A stretch of 64,000 nt of DNA, from contig NZ_CP017174.1 in NCBI RefSeq assembly GCF_006402735.1, positions 1,615,001-1,679,000 on the forward strand. The letters run 5' to 3'. The notes beneath the pieces were generated by a model, which saw only the letters and a program-made list of their open reading frames with translations, was not told where the DNA came from and did no database searches. Positions 45,260-53,842 of the stretch are shown here, piece after piece. The stretch comes from Myxococcus xanthus (GTDB lineage: Bacteria > Myxococcota > Myxococcia > Myxococcales > Myxococcaceae). Within the stretch, counting starts at the first letter, position 1. Each line of letters starts with the position of its first letter. Made by a program: the position numbers and the translations under genes.

Positions 45260-46357
45260 ATGCGAATCCTCTACGGTGTCGTCGGCGAAGGCATGGGCCA
45301 TGCGACGCGCTCCCGCGTCCTCCTCGAGGAACTGACGAAGGAGCACGAGGTCCACATCGTCGTCTCCGGCCGGGCCCAGGACTACCTGGCCAAACGCTTC
45401 CAGAACGTGCACGGCATCTGGGGGCTGACGCTCGCGTACGAGGGCAACTCGGTGAAGAAGTGGCAGACGGTGCTGCAGAACCTCACGGGCGCCGTGAAGG
45501 GCTGGCCGCAGAACATCCGCCAGTACTTCGAGCTGGTGGACGACTTCCGCCCGGACGTGGTGGTGAGCGACTTCGAGTCGTTCAGCTACATGTTCGCCCG
45601 GAATCACCGGCTGCCCGTCATCAGCGTGGACAACATGCAGGTCATCAACCGGTGCAAGCACGAGCCGGCGTTGCTGGCGGGCCACGAGGACAGCTTCGAG
45701 ACGTCGCGCGCCATCGTGAAGGCGAAGCTGCCGGGGGCCTTCCACTACCTGGTCACCAGTTTCTTCTACCCGGAGCTCCGCAAGCGGCGCACCACGCTGG
45801 CCCCGTCGATTCTGCGCCCCGAAATCCTGGAGGCGAAGTCCGAGCCCGGTGAGCACCTGCTCGTGTACCAGACGTCGACGACGAACACGGCGCTGCCGGA
45901 CATCCTCAAGGCCGCGGGCATCCCCTGCCGCGTGTACGGGCTGCGCCGCGACATCACCGAGGACCTGGTGGACGGCAACCTCACGTACCGGCCCTTCAGT
46001 GAAAAGGGCTTCATCGATGATTTGCGCACCGCGCGAGGCGTGGTGGCCAGCGGCGGCTACACGCTGATGAGCGAGGCGGTGTACCTGCGCAAGCCGGTGC
46101 TGAGCGTGCCGCTGGAGGGACAGTTCGAGCAGGTCATCAACGCGCTGTACCTGGAGCAGCTGGGGTACGGCATGTACGTGAAGACGCTGACGGTGGACGC
46201 GGTGAAGGAGTTCCTCACGCGCGTGCCCCGCTGCCAGCAGGCGCTCCAGGGCTACGAGCAGGACGGCAACACGCGGATGCTGGCCGCCCTGCGCGAGCAG
46301 CTGTCCCTGGCCTACGAGCACCGTGGCCACTGGGCCATGGAGATGGCGCAGGACTAG
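45260..46357 (+). CDS. MJ1255/VC2487-type glycosyltransferase-like protein
   Basis: A 365-residue GT-B-fold protein beginning RILYGVVGEGMGHATRS, the glycine-rich donor-binding start shared with MurG-like and MJ1255-family proteins. The conserved C-terminal donor-site region contains ASGGYTLMSEAVYLRKP. The acceptor and sugar are not known. Related proteins are annotated as UDP-GlcNAc- or glycolipid-type transferases. ATG at 45260 was preferred because the conserved fold starts there; an ATG four codons earlier is also possible. It is a single-gene unit. Confidence 0.7.
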   Translation: MRILYGVVGEGMGHATRSRVLLEELTKEHEVHIVVSGRAQDYLAKRFQNVHGIWGLTLAYEGNSVKKWQTVLQNLTGAVKGWPQNIRQYFELVDDFRPDVVVSDFESFSYMFARNHRLPVISVDNMQVINRCKHEPALLAGHEDSFETSRAIVKAKLPGAFHYLVTSFFYPELRKRRTTLAPSILRPEILEAKSEPGEHLLVYQTSTTNTALPDILKAAGIPCRVYGLRRDITEDLVDGNLTYRPFSEKGFIDDLRTARGVVASGGYTLMSEAVYLRKPVLSVPLEGQFEQVINALYLEQLGYGMYVKTLTVDAVKEFLTRVPRCQQALQGYEQDGNTRMLAALREQLSLAYEHRGHWAMEMAQD

Positions 46358-46382
46358 CGCCCGCGTTCGCCGCCAGGGGCCG

Positions 46383-47429
46383 TCAGTGCAGCGGCACCCC
46401 GGTCTCGTTGTTGCGCTCGGCCGCGCGCCGCGTCAGCTCGGTGAGCCAGGACTGGGTCAGCGGCGTCTCGCTCTGACTGCCGCTGTAGCGGTCCTGGCTG
46501 CTGTCCTGGGGCATGAAGCGGTTGGCCCAGGCGGTGAGGGCGGCCGTCAGGCTGGGCGCGAGCGCGCGGACCACGGCGGCCAGCTTCGCCGGTGCGCCCA
46601 GCAGCGCCTCGGCGTCGCCTCGCCGGCACGCGTCCAGAATCTTGCGCGCGGACTGCTCGGCGCTCAGCGAGGTGATGGGCAGGGAGTCCCCGGTGGCGAA
46701 CCACGCGTACTCCGCCTCGTGGTGGCCCTTGAAGTACGCGTTGCGTGGGCTGCCCGTGCGCATCAGTCCCGGGCACACCGTGGTGACGACGATGCCGTCC
46801 TGGCGCAGCTCCGCGCGAAGGCCGTCCGACAGGCCCACCAGCGCGAACTTGCTGGCCGAATACGGCACCAGGTGGGGGATGCTCACCTTGCCGCCCACGG
46901 AGGCGATGTTGACGATGCGCCCCTTTCCGCGCCGCTTCATCTCCGGCAGCACGGCCAGCGTGGTGTACAGCGGCGCCCACAGGTGTGTGTCGATGGCCTC
47001 CTGGAAGTCCTCCAGCGTCATGGACTCCAGCGGCCCCACCTGGATGACGCCGGCGTTGTTGATGAGCACGTCCACCGTGCCCCAGCGCTCGTGGATGGCG
47101 GAGACCATGGCCTCCACCTGCACCGGATCTCGCACGTCGCAGGGGATGGCGTAGACCTCGCCGCCGGTGCGCTCCAGTTCCTCGCGGGCCCGCTCCAGCG
47201 TCTGTTCGTCCCGGCCGCAGATGGCCACCCGGGCCTCCTCCTTCAGGAGCTGCCGCGCCAGCACCAGTCCCAGGCCGCGAGAGCCGCCGGTGATGAGGAC
47301 GGTGCTGTCCTTGAATTGGAAGCGGGAGCGGAGGATGCGGCGCAGGCCCAGCGCCGCGCCGATGCCGGCCGCGGCCACGGTGCCGAGCGAGAAGCGGGAC
47401 GAGTCAGAATCCTTGCGGCGAGCTGGCAT
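46383..47429 (-). CDS. Short-chain dehydrogenase/reductase with N-terminal hydrophobic segment
   Basis: A 348-residue SDR with cofactor motif TGGSRGLG (about 46-53), the NNAG motif, and catalytic YxxxK in YSASK. A 40-residue N-terminal extension is weakly hydrophobic (TVAAAGIGAALGL) and could anchor it to the membrane. A C-terminal extension of about 60 residues is serine/threonine-rich. The substrate is unknown. ATG at 47429 has AGGAG six bases upstream. It follows the thioredoxin-fold gene by 15 bases on the same strand. Confidence 0.8.
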   Translation of the reverse strand: MPARRKDSDSSRFSLGTVAAAGIGAALGLRRILRSRFQFKDSTVLITGGSRGLGLVLARQLLKEEARVAICGRDEQTLERAREELERTGGEVYAIPCDVRDPVQVEAMVSAIHERWGTVDVLINNAGVIQVGPLESMTLEDFQEAIDTHLWAPLYTTLAVLPEMKRRGKGRIVNIASVGGKVSIPHLVPYSASKFALVGLSDGLRAELRQDGIVVTTVCPGLMRTGSPRNAYFKGHHEAEYAWFATGDSLPITSLSAEQSARKILDACRRGDAEALLGAPAKLAAVVRALAPSLTAALTAWANRFMPQDSSQDRYSGSQSETPLTQSWLTELTRRAAERNNETGVPLH

Positions 47430-47444
47430 GGTGGGCTCCTGGAG

Positions 47445-47918
47445 TCAGGGGGCGGGAGAGGGGGCCGCGGCGCTGGCCTGGACGAAGCGCTCCAGCACCT
47501 GCCGCATGTGGTTGGACGCATTCCTTCCGGAGAAGTGGTGGCGCAGCCGGCCGGAGTCCGCGTCGAACACGAGCCACGCGGGCGTGTCCGCCACGTCGTA
47601 GGCCCGCGCCATGGAGCCGTCGTCCACGGCGATGGGGTGGTGGAGCCCGTGCTTTCGCGCGAAGGACTCCACCGCGTTGGTGTCCCGCAGCTCCTTGTCG
47701 GAGTGGGTGACATCCACGCTGATGACCTTCAGCCCACGCGAGCCGTACTCCGCGAGGATGCGCTTCACCGCGTCGATGTCCTCGTCAGCGCCGCGCTGCT
47801 TGACGGAGAAGAAGTGGAGGAGGACGGGGAGCTCATCCAGCTCCGAGACGTGGACGGGCATGTTGATCCACCCACCGTCCGGGTCCAGCAGGGTGATGGG
47901 AATGTCGAGCGTGGGCAT
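47445..47918 (-). CDS. Thioredoxin-fold protein without redox cysteines
   Basis: A 157-residue protein with the TlpA/AhpC-type thioredoxin fold: a strand-loop start, LPVLLHFFSVKQRG at the active-site position, then VISVDVT and DTPAWLVFDADSGRL with the cis-proline region TPAW. The Cys-x-x-Cys expected after the first strand is replaced by SVKQ, so classical disulfide chemistry is ruled out. No signal peptide is present. It may be a structural partner of the dehydrogenase encoded downstream. ATG at 47918 has GGAG five bases upstream. Confidence 0.65.
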   Translation of the reverse strand: MPTLDIPITLLDPDGGWINMPVHVSELDELPVLLHFFSVKQRGADEDIDAVKRILAEYGSRGLKVISVDVTHSDKELRDTNAVESFARKHGLHHPIAVDDGSMARAYDVADTPAWLVFDADSGRLRHHFSGRNASNHMRQVLERFVQASAAAPSPAP

Positions 47919-48030
47919 AGGGGCTCCAGCAAGGCCTGGGTTCGGAAAGGACGCGACTCAAGCTAGGCACGCGTGGCCGCTTCCGGGCGTCGCTGGACGG
48001 CAGGCCGCGAAGCAGGCAGACACTCTCGGC

Positions 48031-49152
48031 ATGCGCATCCCCGACTTCAAGTTGGAGCGGTACTTCGCGCGCTGGGAGTTCGCGGCGCCGTACCTGCTGT
48101 GTTCCTCGGACATCGAGGGCTGGCGGATGGGCGACTTGCTGGCGCTCGCCGGCCCGGACGAGCGGGCCCGCTGGGACGGGCTGACGCTGGGCTACACCGA
48201 ATCCACCGGCCTGCCCGCGCTGCGCGAGGAGATTGCCGCCCTGTACCCCGGGCTCTCTCCGGAGCAGGTGCTCACCTTCGCCGGCGCGGAGGAGGCGCTC
48301 TTCGTCCTGGTCAACGTGCTGCTGGGCCCCGGGGACCACGCCGTCGTCACCTGGCCGGGCTACCAGTCCCTGCACGAGGTGGCGCGCGCCACGGGCGCGG
48401 ACGTGACGCTGCTGCGCCTGCGCGAGGAGGACGGGTGGGCGTTGGATTTGGATGCGCTGCGCCGCGCGCTGACGCCCCAGACGCGGCTGCTGGTGGTGAA
48501 CTTCCCCCACAACCCCACGGGCGCGTTGTTGGACCGGGCCACCTTCGACGCGCTGTGCGAGCTGTCGCGCGAGCGTGGCATCCACCTGCTGTCCGACGAG
48601 GTGTACCGGTTGCTGGAGTACGACACGCGCGACACGTTGCCGCCCGCGGCCAGCCACACGCCGCACGGCATCAGCCTGGGGGTGATGTCCAAGGCCTTCG
48701 GACTGGCGGGGCTGCGCGTGGGGTGGCTGGCCTGCCGTGACGTGGAGCTCTTGCGGCGCTGCGCGGCCTACAAGGACTACACGACCATCTGCAACAGCGC
48801 GCCCAGCGAGGTGCTGTCACTCATCGCGCTGCGCGCGAAGGCGCGGGTGCTGGCGCGCAGCCGGGAGTTGCTCGCGGCGAACCTCGCCCTGTTGGATGGC
48901 TTCTTCGCGCGGCACCCGGACACCTTCCAGTGGGTACGCCCGCGCGCGGGCAGCGTGGCTTTTCCCAGGCTGCTGCGTGAGACGCCCGTGGCCCGCTTCA
49001 CCGAGGAATTGCGCGAGCGCGAAGGCGTGCTGCTGCTGCCCGGAGACGTCTACGACTTCCCCGGCAACCACTTCCGCCTGGGGCTGGGCCGCACGAATCT
49101 GCCCGACGCGCTGGAACGACTGGAGCGCTACGTGGTCGACACATCGCGTTGA
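48031..49152 (+). CDS. PLP-dependent aminotransferase, class I/II
   Basis: A 373-residue fold-type I enzyme. The PLP lysine is K221 in SKAFGLAGLRVGW, with the NFPHNPTG motif about 60 residues earlier, SDEVYR, and the substrate arginine near the C-terminus in FRLGLGR. Relatives include aspartate/tyrosine-type and valine-pyruvate aminotransferases; the substrate is not clear. The ATG at 48031 begins the family's N-terminal region. It is a lone gene, divergent from the thioredoxin-fold gene. Confidence 0.85.
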   Translation: MRIPDFKLERYFARWEFAAPYLLCSSDIEGWRMGDLLALAGPDERARWDGLTLGYTESTGLPALREEIAALYPGLSPEQVLTFAGAEEALFVLVNVLLGPGDHAVVTWPGYQSLHEVARATGADVTLLRLREEDGWALDLDALRRALTPQTRLLVVNFPHNPTGALLDRATFDALCELSRERGIHLLSDEVYRLLEYDTRDTLPPAASHTPHGISLGVMSKAFGLAGLRVGWLACRDVELLRRCAAYKDYTTICNSAPSEVLSLIALRAKARVLARSRELLAANLALLDGFFARHPDTFQWVRPRAGSVAFPRLLRETPVARFTEELREREGVLLLPGDVYDFPGNHFRLGLGRTNLPDALERLERYVVDTSR

Positions 49153-49336
49153 CGCGGCCGTCTCGAATGTCACCTCCCCGCGGGAATCCACAGGGGTGAT
49201 GCGTTGCGTCAGTTCTCGCACGCACTTCAAGGTTTCCGTGACCTCGACCTTTTACACACCGCGCCTCTACAGTACGCCCCGCCGCCTGGTCCCCCGCCGG
49301 GCTGGTACCCCCTATGCAGCGCTGGAGGCGCTCAAC

Positions 49337-50224
49337 ATGAAGAAGCTCTTCTGTACGGTCATTGCCGCCGCAACGATGCTGGCGGGCACGGAGGCCGCCG
49401 CAGCCAACTACACGCTGTGGATTCATGGCCGCAACGGCGGCACGACGCAGCCCGGCAACTACAATGACTTCAGTTATTGGGGCTCCGCGAGCGTCGAGGC
49501 GGGCGTGAACAAGAAGGCCGTCAACTGGGACGGCCGTCAGCGCATCGGCTCGCAGAACTACCGCATCCGCGACGCGCTGGACTGCTTCTGCACGGGGGAC
49601 AACTGGTGCTACGTCGCCGCGCACAGCGCGGGGAACCTCCAGATTGGCTACGCGCTGTCGATGTATGGCGGCTCGCAGCGCGAGGTGAAGAACGCGTCCC
49701 CCAACGCCAACGGCGTGTGTGGCAACGTGAGCGGCGGCGCGAAGCAGACGGGCTGGAACATCCGCTGGGTGAACGTGGCGTCGGGCGCGGGCGGCGGCAG
49801 CGAGCTGGCCGACATTGGCGAGTGGGCGGTGAATGAGCCGCTGGTGCGCGACCTGGTCACCACCACCGCGCGCGCCATGTACAACCACAACACCACGCGC
49901 AACGTGTGGTTCTACATGTTCGCGGGTGCCAAGGGCACGCTGTACTCCGGCGTGCTCCCCGGCCAGGACGATGAGGCGGTGTCGTACCACTCGACGGGGG
50001 GCGTGTCGGGCAGCGCGGGCAGCTCGCAGTGCAACCCCGGTGACTGGTTCTGTGGCGGCACCCTGAACCTGGGCACGGCCGCGACCAGCGACGGGCGCGC
50101 GAAGTGGAGCTACCACACGGTGGAGCTGCGTGACGACCGGGAGGCGTACAACCACTACGCCGGAGGCAACTGGGGTGGCATCATCGCGCCGGTCCGCCAG
50201 GACGTGGTCAATTACGCGTACTGA
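49337..50224 (+). CDS. Secreted alpha/beta-hydrolase-like protein
   Basis: A 295-residue exported protein with a signal peptide (about 1-22, AAAA-N). The mature part starts NYTLWIHGRNGG, an oxyanion-loop-like HG motif, and contains AHSAGN with a serine at about 97 at a lipase-type nucleophile elbow (x-S-A-G). Six or so cysteines (CFCTGDNWC, CNPGDWFC) suggest a disulfide-stabilised extracellular fold. I cannot assign the acid and histidine with confidence. ATG at 49337 has GGAGG eight bases upstream. The gene for an anchored beta-rich protein follows 24 bases later. Confidence 0.65.
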   Translation: MKKLFCTVIAAATMLAGTEAAAANYTLWIHGRNGGTTQPGNYNDFSYWGSASVEAGVNKKAVNWDGRQRIGSQNYRIRDALDCFCTGDNWCYVAAHSAGNLQIGYALSMYGGSQREVKNASPNANGVCGNVSGGAKQTGWNIRWVNVASGAGGGSELADIGEWAVNEPLVRDLVTTTARAMYNHNTTRNVWFYMFAGAKGTLYSGVLPGQDDEAVSYHSTGGVSGSAGSSQCNPGDWFCGGTLNLGTAATSDGRAKWSYHTVELRDDREAYNHYAGGNWGGIIAPVRQDVVNYAY

Positions 50225-50248
50225 GCCCCCTCCACCGCAAGAAGCGAC

Positions 50249-51541
50249 ATGACTCCGACTGGCACCGTTTCCGCCCCCGCGTCCCGGATGCGCCGCGCCC
50301 TGTGGGCCATTCCCCTCATCCCGCTGGTACTGGGGGGCGTGGGGTGGTGGTGGATGGAAGCAGGTGCCGGCTCGGAGTCCCCCATCGAGGACGGCGCGTG
50401 GCAGGCGTCGTCGCCGTCTGCAATGCCCAGCCCGGCGCCGCGGAAGTCGGGAGGCGGCATGGGCGGGCCGACGGGGAGCGTGCCAGGAGTGGCAGTGCAG
50501 GACCCGGCTCGCAGCCCGGAGGAAGCGGAGCGGGACGCGCGGCGCCAGCTGTGGGAGCAGAGGCTGGCGCGCGCGAAGCAGACGCTGGAGTCGTACATGA
50601 AGGCGACGCGCTATCCGCCGGAGTCGCGTCCCGCCAGTGAGCACCCGGACCAGATGGAGATGGCGGAACCGGAGCGCACGCGCCCGCTGAACAAGGACGG
50701 CTCCGACATCCAGCTCCGGCTGAAGCAGGACCGCATCTTCGTCGTCGGCGACGAGGTGGTGCACTTCTTCGTCGGCTGCGAGGACGCGCGCCGCATGCCC
50801 AGGCCCTGCCAGGTGGTGTCCGCCTCCGCGCACGAGGCCGAGCACATGCCCGGCGCGGGTGTCATGCCGGCGGTTCCCCTCGTCTTCTCGGACGACGGCG
50901 CCGCGGGCGACGCGCTCTCCGGAGATGGCACCTTCACCGGGCGCTTCCAGCCGTCGAAGCAGGGGTTCCCCATCTACTCGGGCACGCTGCGCGTGGACGT
51001 GCAGGTGCGCTCGGGGGGCGAGGAGGGCACCGCGTTCTTCGACATCATGTACACGCCGTCGCCTCCGGCGCTCTTCACGGGCCGGGTGCGGGAGGTGCTG
51101 GAGCAAGGCTCGCTTCAGCTCTACCTCGGGATTCAGGTCCAGAAGGCCGGACGGTACGTGGTGGCGGGCCGCGTGGATGATGAGAGCGGCATGCCCTTCG
51201 CGCACGTGTCCTTCAACGAGGAGCTGAAGCGCGGCGAGCAGGAGGTGAAGCTCACCATCGCCGGCAACCTGGTGCTGGACGAAGTGCCCACCTTCCCCCT
51301 GAAGCTGCGCGACGTGGAGGGCTTCCTCCTCAAGGAGCGGGGGGATCCGGATCGCGAGCTGATGACGAGCTTGCGCGGGTACGTGCACACCACGAATGAC
51401 TATCCCCCCGCGTCCTTCTCCGCCGCGGAGTGGCAGAGTGCGGAGCGGCGGCGCTATCTGGACGAGCTGAACCGGGACGTCATCGAGGCGCGGACGCACC
51501 TCGACGGCATCGACCTGGAAGAAGCGCCGCCCAAGCCGTGA
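50249..51541 (+). CDS. Membrane-anchored beta-rich protein (choice-of-anchor-X-like), unknown
   Basis: A 430-residue protein with a single N-terminal transmembrane helix (about 17-35) and a low-complexity serine/proline/glycine linker (45-85). A charged helical region follows (about 90-120). The large C-terminal part (about 145-370) is beta-rich and contains two DGTFTGRF/GRVDDESG-like turns. This resembles choice-of-anchor X proteins. Two cysteines (FVGCEDARRMPRPC) probably form a loop disulfide. It lies directly downstream of the secreted hydrolase-like gene and was probably transcribed with it. Confidence 0.55.
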   Translation: MTPTGTVSAPASRMRRALWAIPLIPLVLGGVGWWWMEAGAGSESPIEDGAWQASSPSAMPSPAPRKSGGGMGGPTGSVPGVAVQDPARSPEEAERDARRQLWEQRLARAKQTLESYMKATRYPPESRPASEHPDQMEMAEPERTRPLNKDGSDIQLRLKQDRIFVVGDEVVHFFVGCEDARRMPRPCQVVSASAHEAEHMPGAGVMPAVPLVFSDDGAAGDALSGDGTFTGRFQPSKQGFPIYSGTLRVDVQVRSGGEEGTAFFDIMYTPSPPALFTGRVREVLEQGSLQLYLGIQVQKAGRYVVAGRVDDESGMPFAHVSFNEELKRGEQEVKLTIAGNLVLDEVPTFPLKLRDVEGFLLKERGDPDRELMTSLRGYVHTTNDYPPASFSAAEWQSAERRRYLDELNRDVIEARTHLDGIDLEEAPPKP

Positions 51542-51546
51542 GGGGC

Positions 51547-52692
51547 TCAGGCCCGCGGATGCTCGGGCGCAGGTGTCTCGGTGGTGCTGGGGTTCGCCTC
51601 GGGCCGCAGCTCCGGCTCCAACGCCTCCGCGACCACTTCCACGCCCTGTGAGGCGAAGGTGGCAGCCACCGGCGCGCTGGCCGCCGCGGGGTTGGCGGAG
51701 ATGGAGCCCAGGACGCCTGCCACGGCGGCGTCGTCCAGGGACGGCTCATCCGGCAGCAGCATGTTCAAGTCATTCGGGTCCGCGAGGAACTCGTCCGGGC
51801 CCGCGGGGCTGACCGCCGGGTCCAGCGCCTGCCTCACGGCGAACTGCTGCCCGTAGGTGGCCGCGTAGGCGCTGCCCAGCGCGTAGCCCGCGGGCGCATC
51901 ATCCACGCGCGCGTCACCGGCCGCGGCCGTCACCAGGTCGGCGGGAACGGCATCGATGCCCGCGGCCTCGGTCGCGAAGTTCACCGGCGCGCCGGAGCGA
52001 GCGGCGGCGAGGCCCGGCTGCTGGGTCTCCGTGGCGCCGGAGATGGCCGCTGAAGCGTCATCGGCTCCAGCCATGAAGAGCGCGTCTTCCGCGGCGTGCA
52101 GTCGCGGGGCTTCCTCGAAGATGTCCTCGAGTCCCAGCTCCAGCGGCGGCTCCAGGTCGGCCGCGGCGCCGGGGCCATTCAGCATGAACAGCACGTCCTC
52201 CGCTTCCATGGGCGTGGGCGCGGTGGAGGTGTCCCGGTTCTGCAGCTCCCACGCGGCGGCCTCCGGTGAGAGCAGGTCGCTGCCCATGTCCTGGGCGCTG
52301 GCACCTCGGAATGCGGGCCGGTGCGCCGCGCCGCTCACCGACTCCCGGGGCGCGCCGAGCGCGGTGGGAAGCTGCGAGCCCAGCAGCTGCGAATACCGCG
52401 GGGGGGCCGCTTCGAAGGAGCTCTCGCCGGCGAACACGCGCAGGTGTTCGGGCGCTTCCGCATTCGCGGCGTCCACGCCCGCCAGCATCGGCGCATGCGC
52501 GGCGAGCGACGTGTCCAGGTCATCCACCTCCGCCTGGAACTCGCTCTCGTCGGCATAGCCACGCCGCACCGCGGGGATCGGCTGCAGCGGCTCGCGGGGC
52601 GCGAGCGGTGACACCGACTCCAGACGGGTGTCGAGCCGGGCGCGGGAGATGGCGCTGGAGATGCTCGCGGTGATGCGGCGGATGGACGACAT
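51547..52692 (-). CDS. Acidic, largely disordered protein, unknown
   Basis: A 381-residue protein. A short basic helical N-terminus (1-25) is followed by long alanine-, proline- and acid-rich sequence with almost no hydrophobic core. Several recurring short segments occur (EDxLFM, ADPNDLNMLLP-like). No signal peptide, enzyme motif or membrane helix is seen. I do not recognise it. ATG at 52692 has AGGGAG six bases upstream, and third-position GC is high, so it is expressed protein rather than a shadow frame. It converges within six bases on the anchor-X-like gene. Confidence 0.6.
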   Translation of the reverse strand: MSSIRRITASISSAISRARLDTRLESVSPLAPREPLQPIPAVRRGYADESEFQAEVDDLDTSLAAHAPMLAGVDAANAEAPEHLRVFAGESSFEAAPPRYSQLLGSQLPTALGAPRESVSGAAHRPAFRGASAQDMGSDLLSPEAAAWELQNRDTSTAPTPMEAEDVLFMLNGPGAAADLEPPLELGLEDIFEEAPRLHAAEDALFMAGADDASAAISGATETQQPGLAAARSGAPVNFATEAAGIDAVPADLVTAAAGDARVDDAPAGYALGSAYAATYGQQFAVRQALDPAVSPAGPDEFLADPNDLNMLLPDEPSLDDAAVAGVLGSISANPAAASAPVAATFASQGVEVVAEALEPELRPEANPSTTETPAPEHPRA

Positions 52693-53092
52693 CAAGGGCT
52701 CCCTGCGGCGCACACTTCGGGCCGCATCGGAATTGTCGCCTCGTCACCGGAGAAGTTGCCAGGGAACGGGCCCGGGCATGCCGGGTTCCTCGTTTCGTTG
52801 TCATGGCATTCGCGCACCCTGACGGGAGCGTCCTGGCGGACAAGCGCCTCCCTCGGGGAGCGGGGCCCGGGTGCCAGGAGGAGGTGTGGGGTCGCGACCC
52901 CACGTTCTGGGGGCTGTTGACGGATGGAGGGCACTTGCAGCGTCTGCCAGTGGACGGGTGAGGGGTGGTTGTCACGGCGCCGTGGCGGTCCCTCCCCAGG
53001 AATCCCCAGAACCGGAGTATCCGTTCCTTGCGTCCGTCGGGGGGAAGGACGCTGGCCTCCCACTTGCTGGTGGAAGGCCCGAGGAGGCAGTC
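52693..53092. other. 400-base divergent intergenic region
   Basis: No convincing gene is seen. It separates the acidic protein gene (minus) from the PP2C gene (plus). It holds an 18-base perfect palindrome at 52886-52903 and GC-rich half-repeats near 52770-52785. No confident promoter can be read. Confidence 0.5.
52886..52903. promoter_or_regulatory. 18-base perfect palindrome, possible operator
   Basis: GTGGGGTCGCGACCCCAC is a perfect inverted repeat. It lies about 190 bases from both divergent start codons, suitable as a dimeric regulator site. The protein that would bind it is unknown. Confidence 0.4.
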
Positions 53093-53836
53093 ATGAGAAT
53101 GGACAGCGCGGGACAGACCCACATCGGTCGGCGGCCGCACAACGAGGATGCGTTCTGCGTCGCGCCGGAGCTGGGGCTGTTCGTCGTGGCGGATGGGCTG
53201 GGCGGACAAGAGGGGGGAGAAGTCGCCAGCCGGTGTGTCGTGGACACCTTCGTGGGCTTTGGCCTGCGCCTGGGACAGGACCGGGATTCGACGTGGCCCA
53301 CGGTGCCGGACCCTCGTCGTACCCGTGAAGAGAACCTGTTGGCGGCGTGCTCGGCGCTGGCGCAGCGCAACCTCCAGGCGCAGCGCGTGGGCCGGCTGCG
53401 GGAGATGGCGTCCACCGTGGTGGCGTTGGCGGTGAGCGAGCACGGCGCGGCGGTGGCGCACGTGGGCGACAGCCGCCTGTACCGGCTGCGTGGCGGAAAG
53501 CTGGAGTCGCTCACGCGCGACCACTCGCTCATCGAGGAGCTGCGGGACGCGGGCATGGAGCCGCCGGGAGGCTCGGGCAACTTGCGCCACCTCATCACCC
53601 GCGCGCTGGGCACGGAGAACGCGGAGCCCACCGTGCAGCGGCTTCAGACGGAGCCGGGCGATGTGTTCCTGCTGTGTTCGGACGGGCTCTATGAGCCGCT
53701 GGGCGTGGAGGGTCTGATGAAGCGCCTGACGATGTCCTCCGCGCGCGAGGTCTGCGACGCGCTGGTCGCGGACGCCTACGAGGCGGGCGGCAAGGACAAC
53801 ATCACCGCGGTGGTGCTGCGCGTCGCGGAAGCGTGA
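53093..53836 (+). CDS. PP2C-family protein serine/threonine phosphatase
   Basis: A 247-residue phosphatase covering exactly one PP2C catalytic domain. Metal and phosphate motifs in order are RRPHNEDAF, VADGLGGQEGG, HVGDSRLYR, TRDHS, CSDGLYE and GGKDNIT. It removes phosphate from Ser/Thr of proteins, probably opposing one of the many eukaryote-like kinases of myxobacteria. No kinase is adjacent. ATG at 53093 has GAGGAGG five bases upstream, a strong site. Confidence 0.92.
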   Translation: MRMDSAGQTHIGRRPHNEDAFCVAPELGLFVVADGLGGQEGGEVASRCVVDTFVGFGLRLGQDRDSTWPTVPDPRRTREENLLAACSALAQRNLQAQRVGRLREMASTVVALAVSEHGAAVAHVGDSRLYRLRGGKLESLTRDHSLIEELRDAGMEPPGGSGNLRHLITRALGTENAEPTVQRLQTEPGDVFLLCSDGLYEPLGVEGLMKRLTMSSAREVCDALVADAYEAGGKDNITAVVLRVAEA

Positions 53837-53842
53837 GGCGCG

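Noticed and set aside
48998..51499. An 833-codon open frame on the minus strand
   Set aside because: It is antisense across the end of the aminotransferase gene and the two secreted-protein genes, which have signal peptides and ribosome-binding sites; composition is arginine/histidine-rich.
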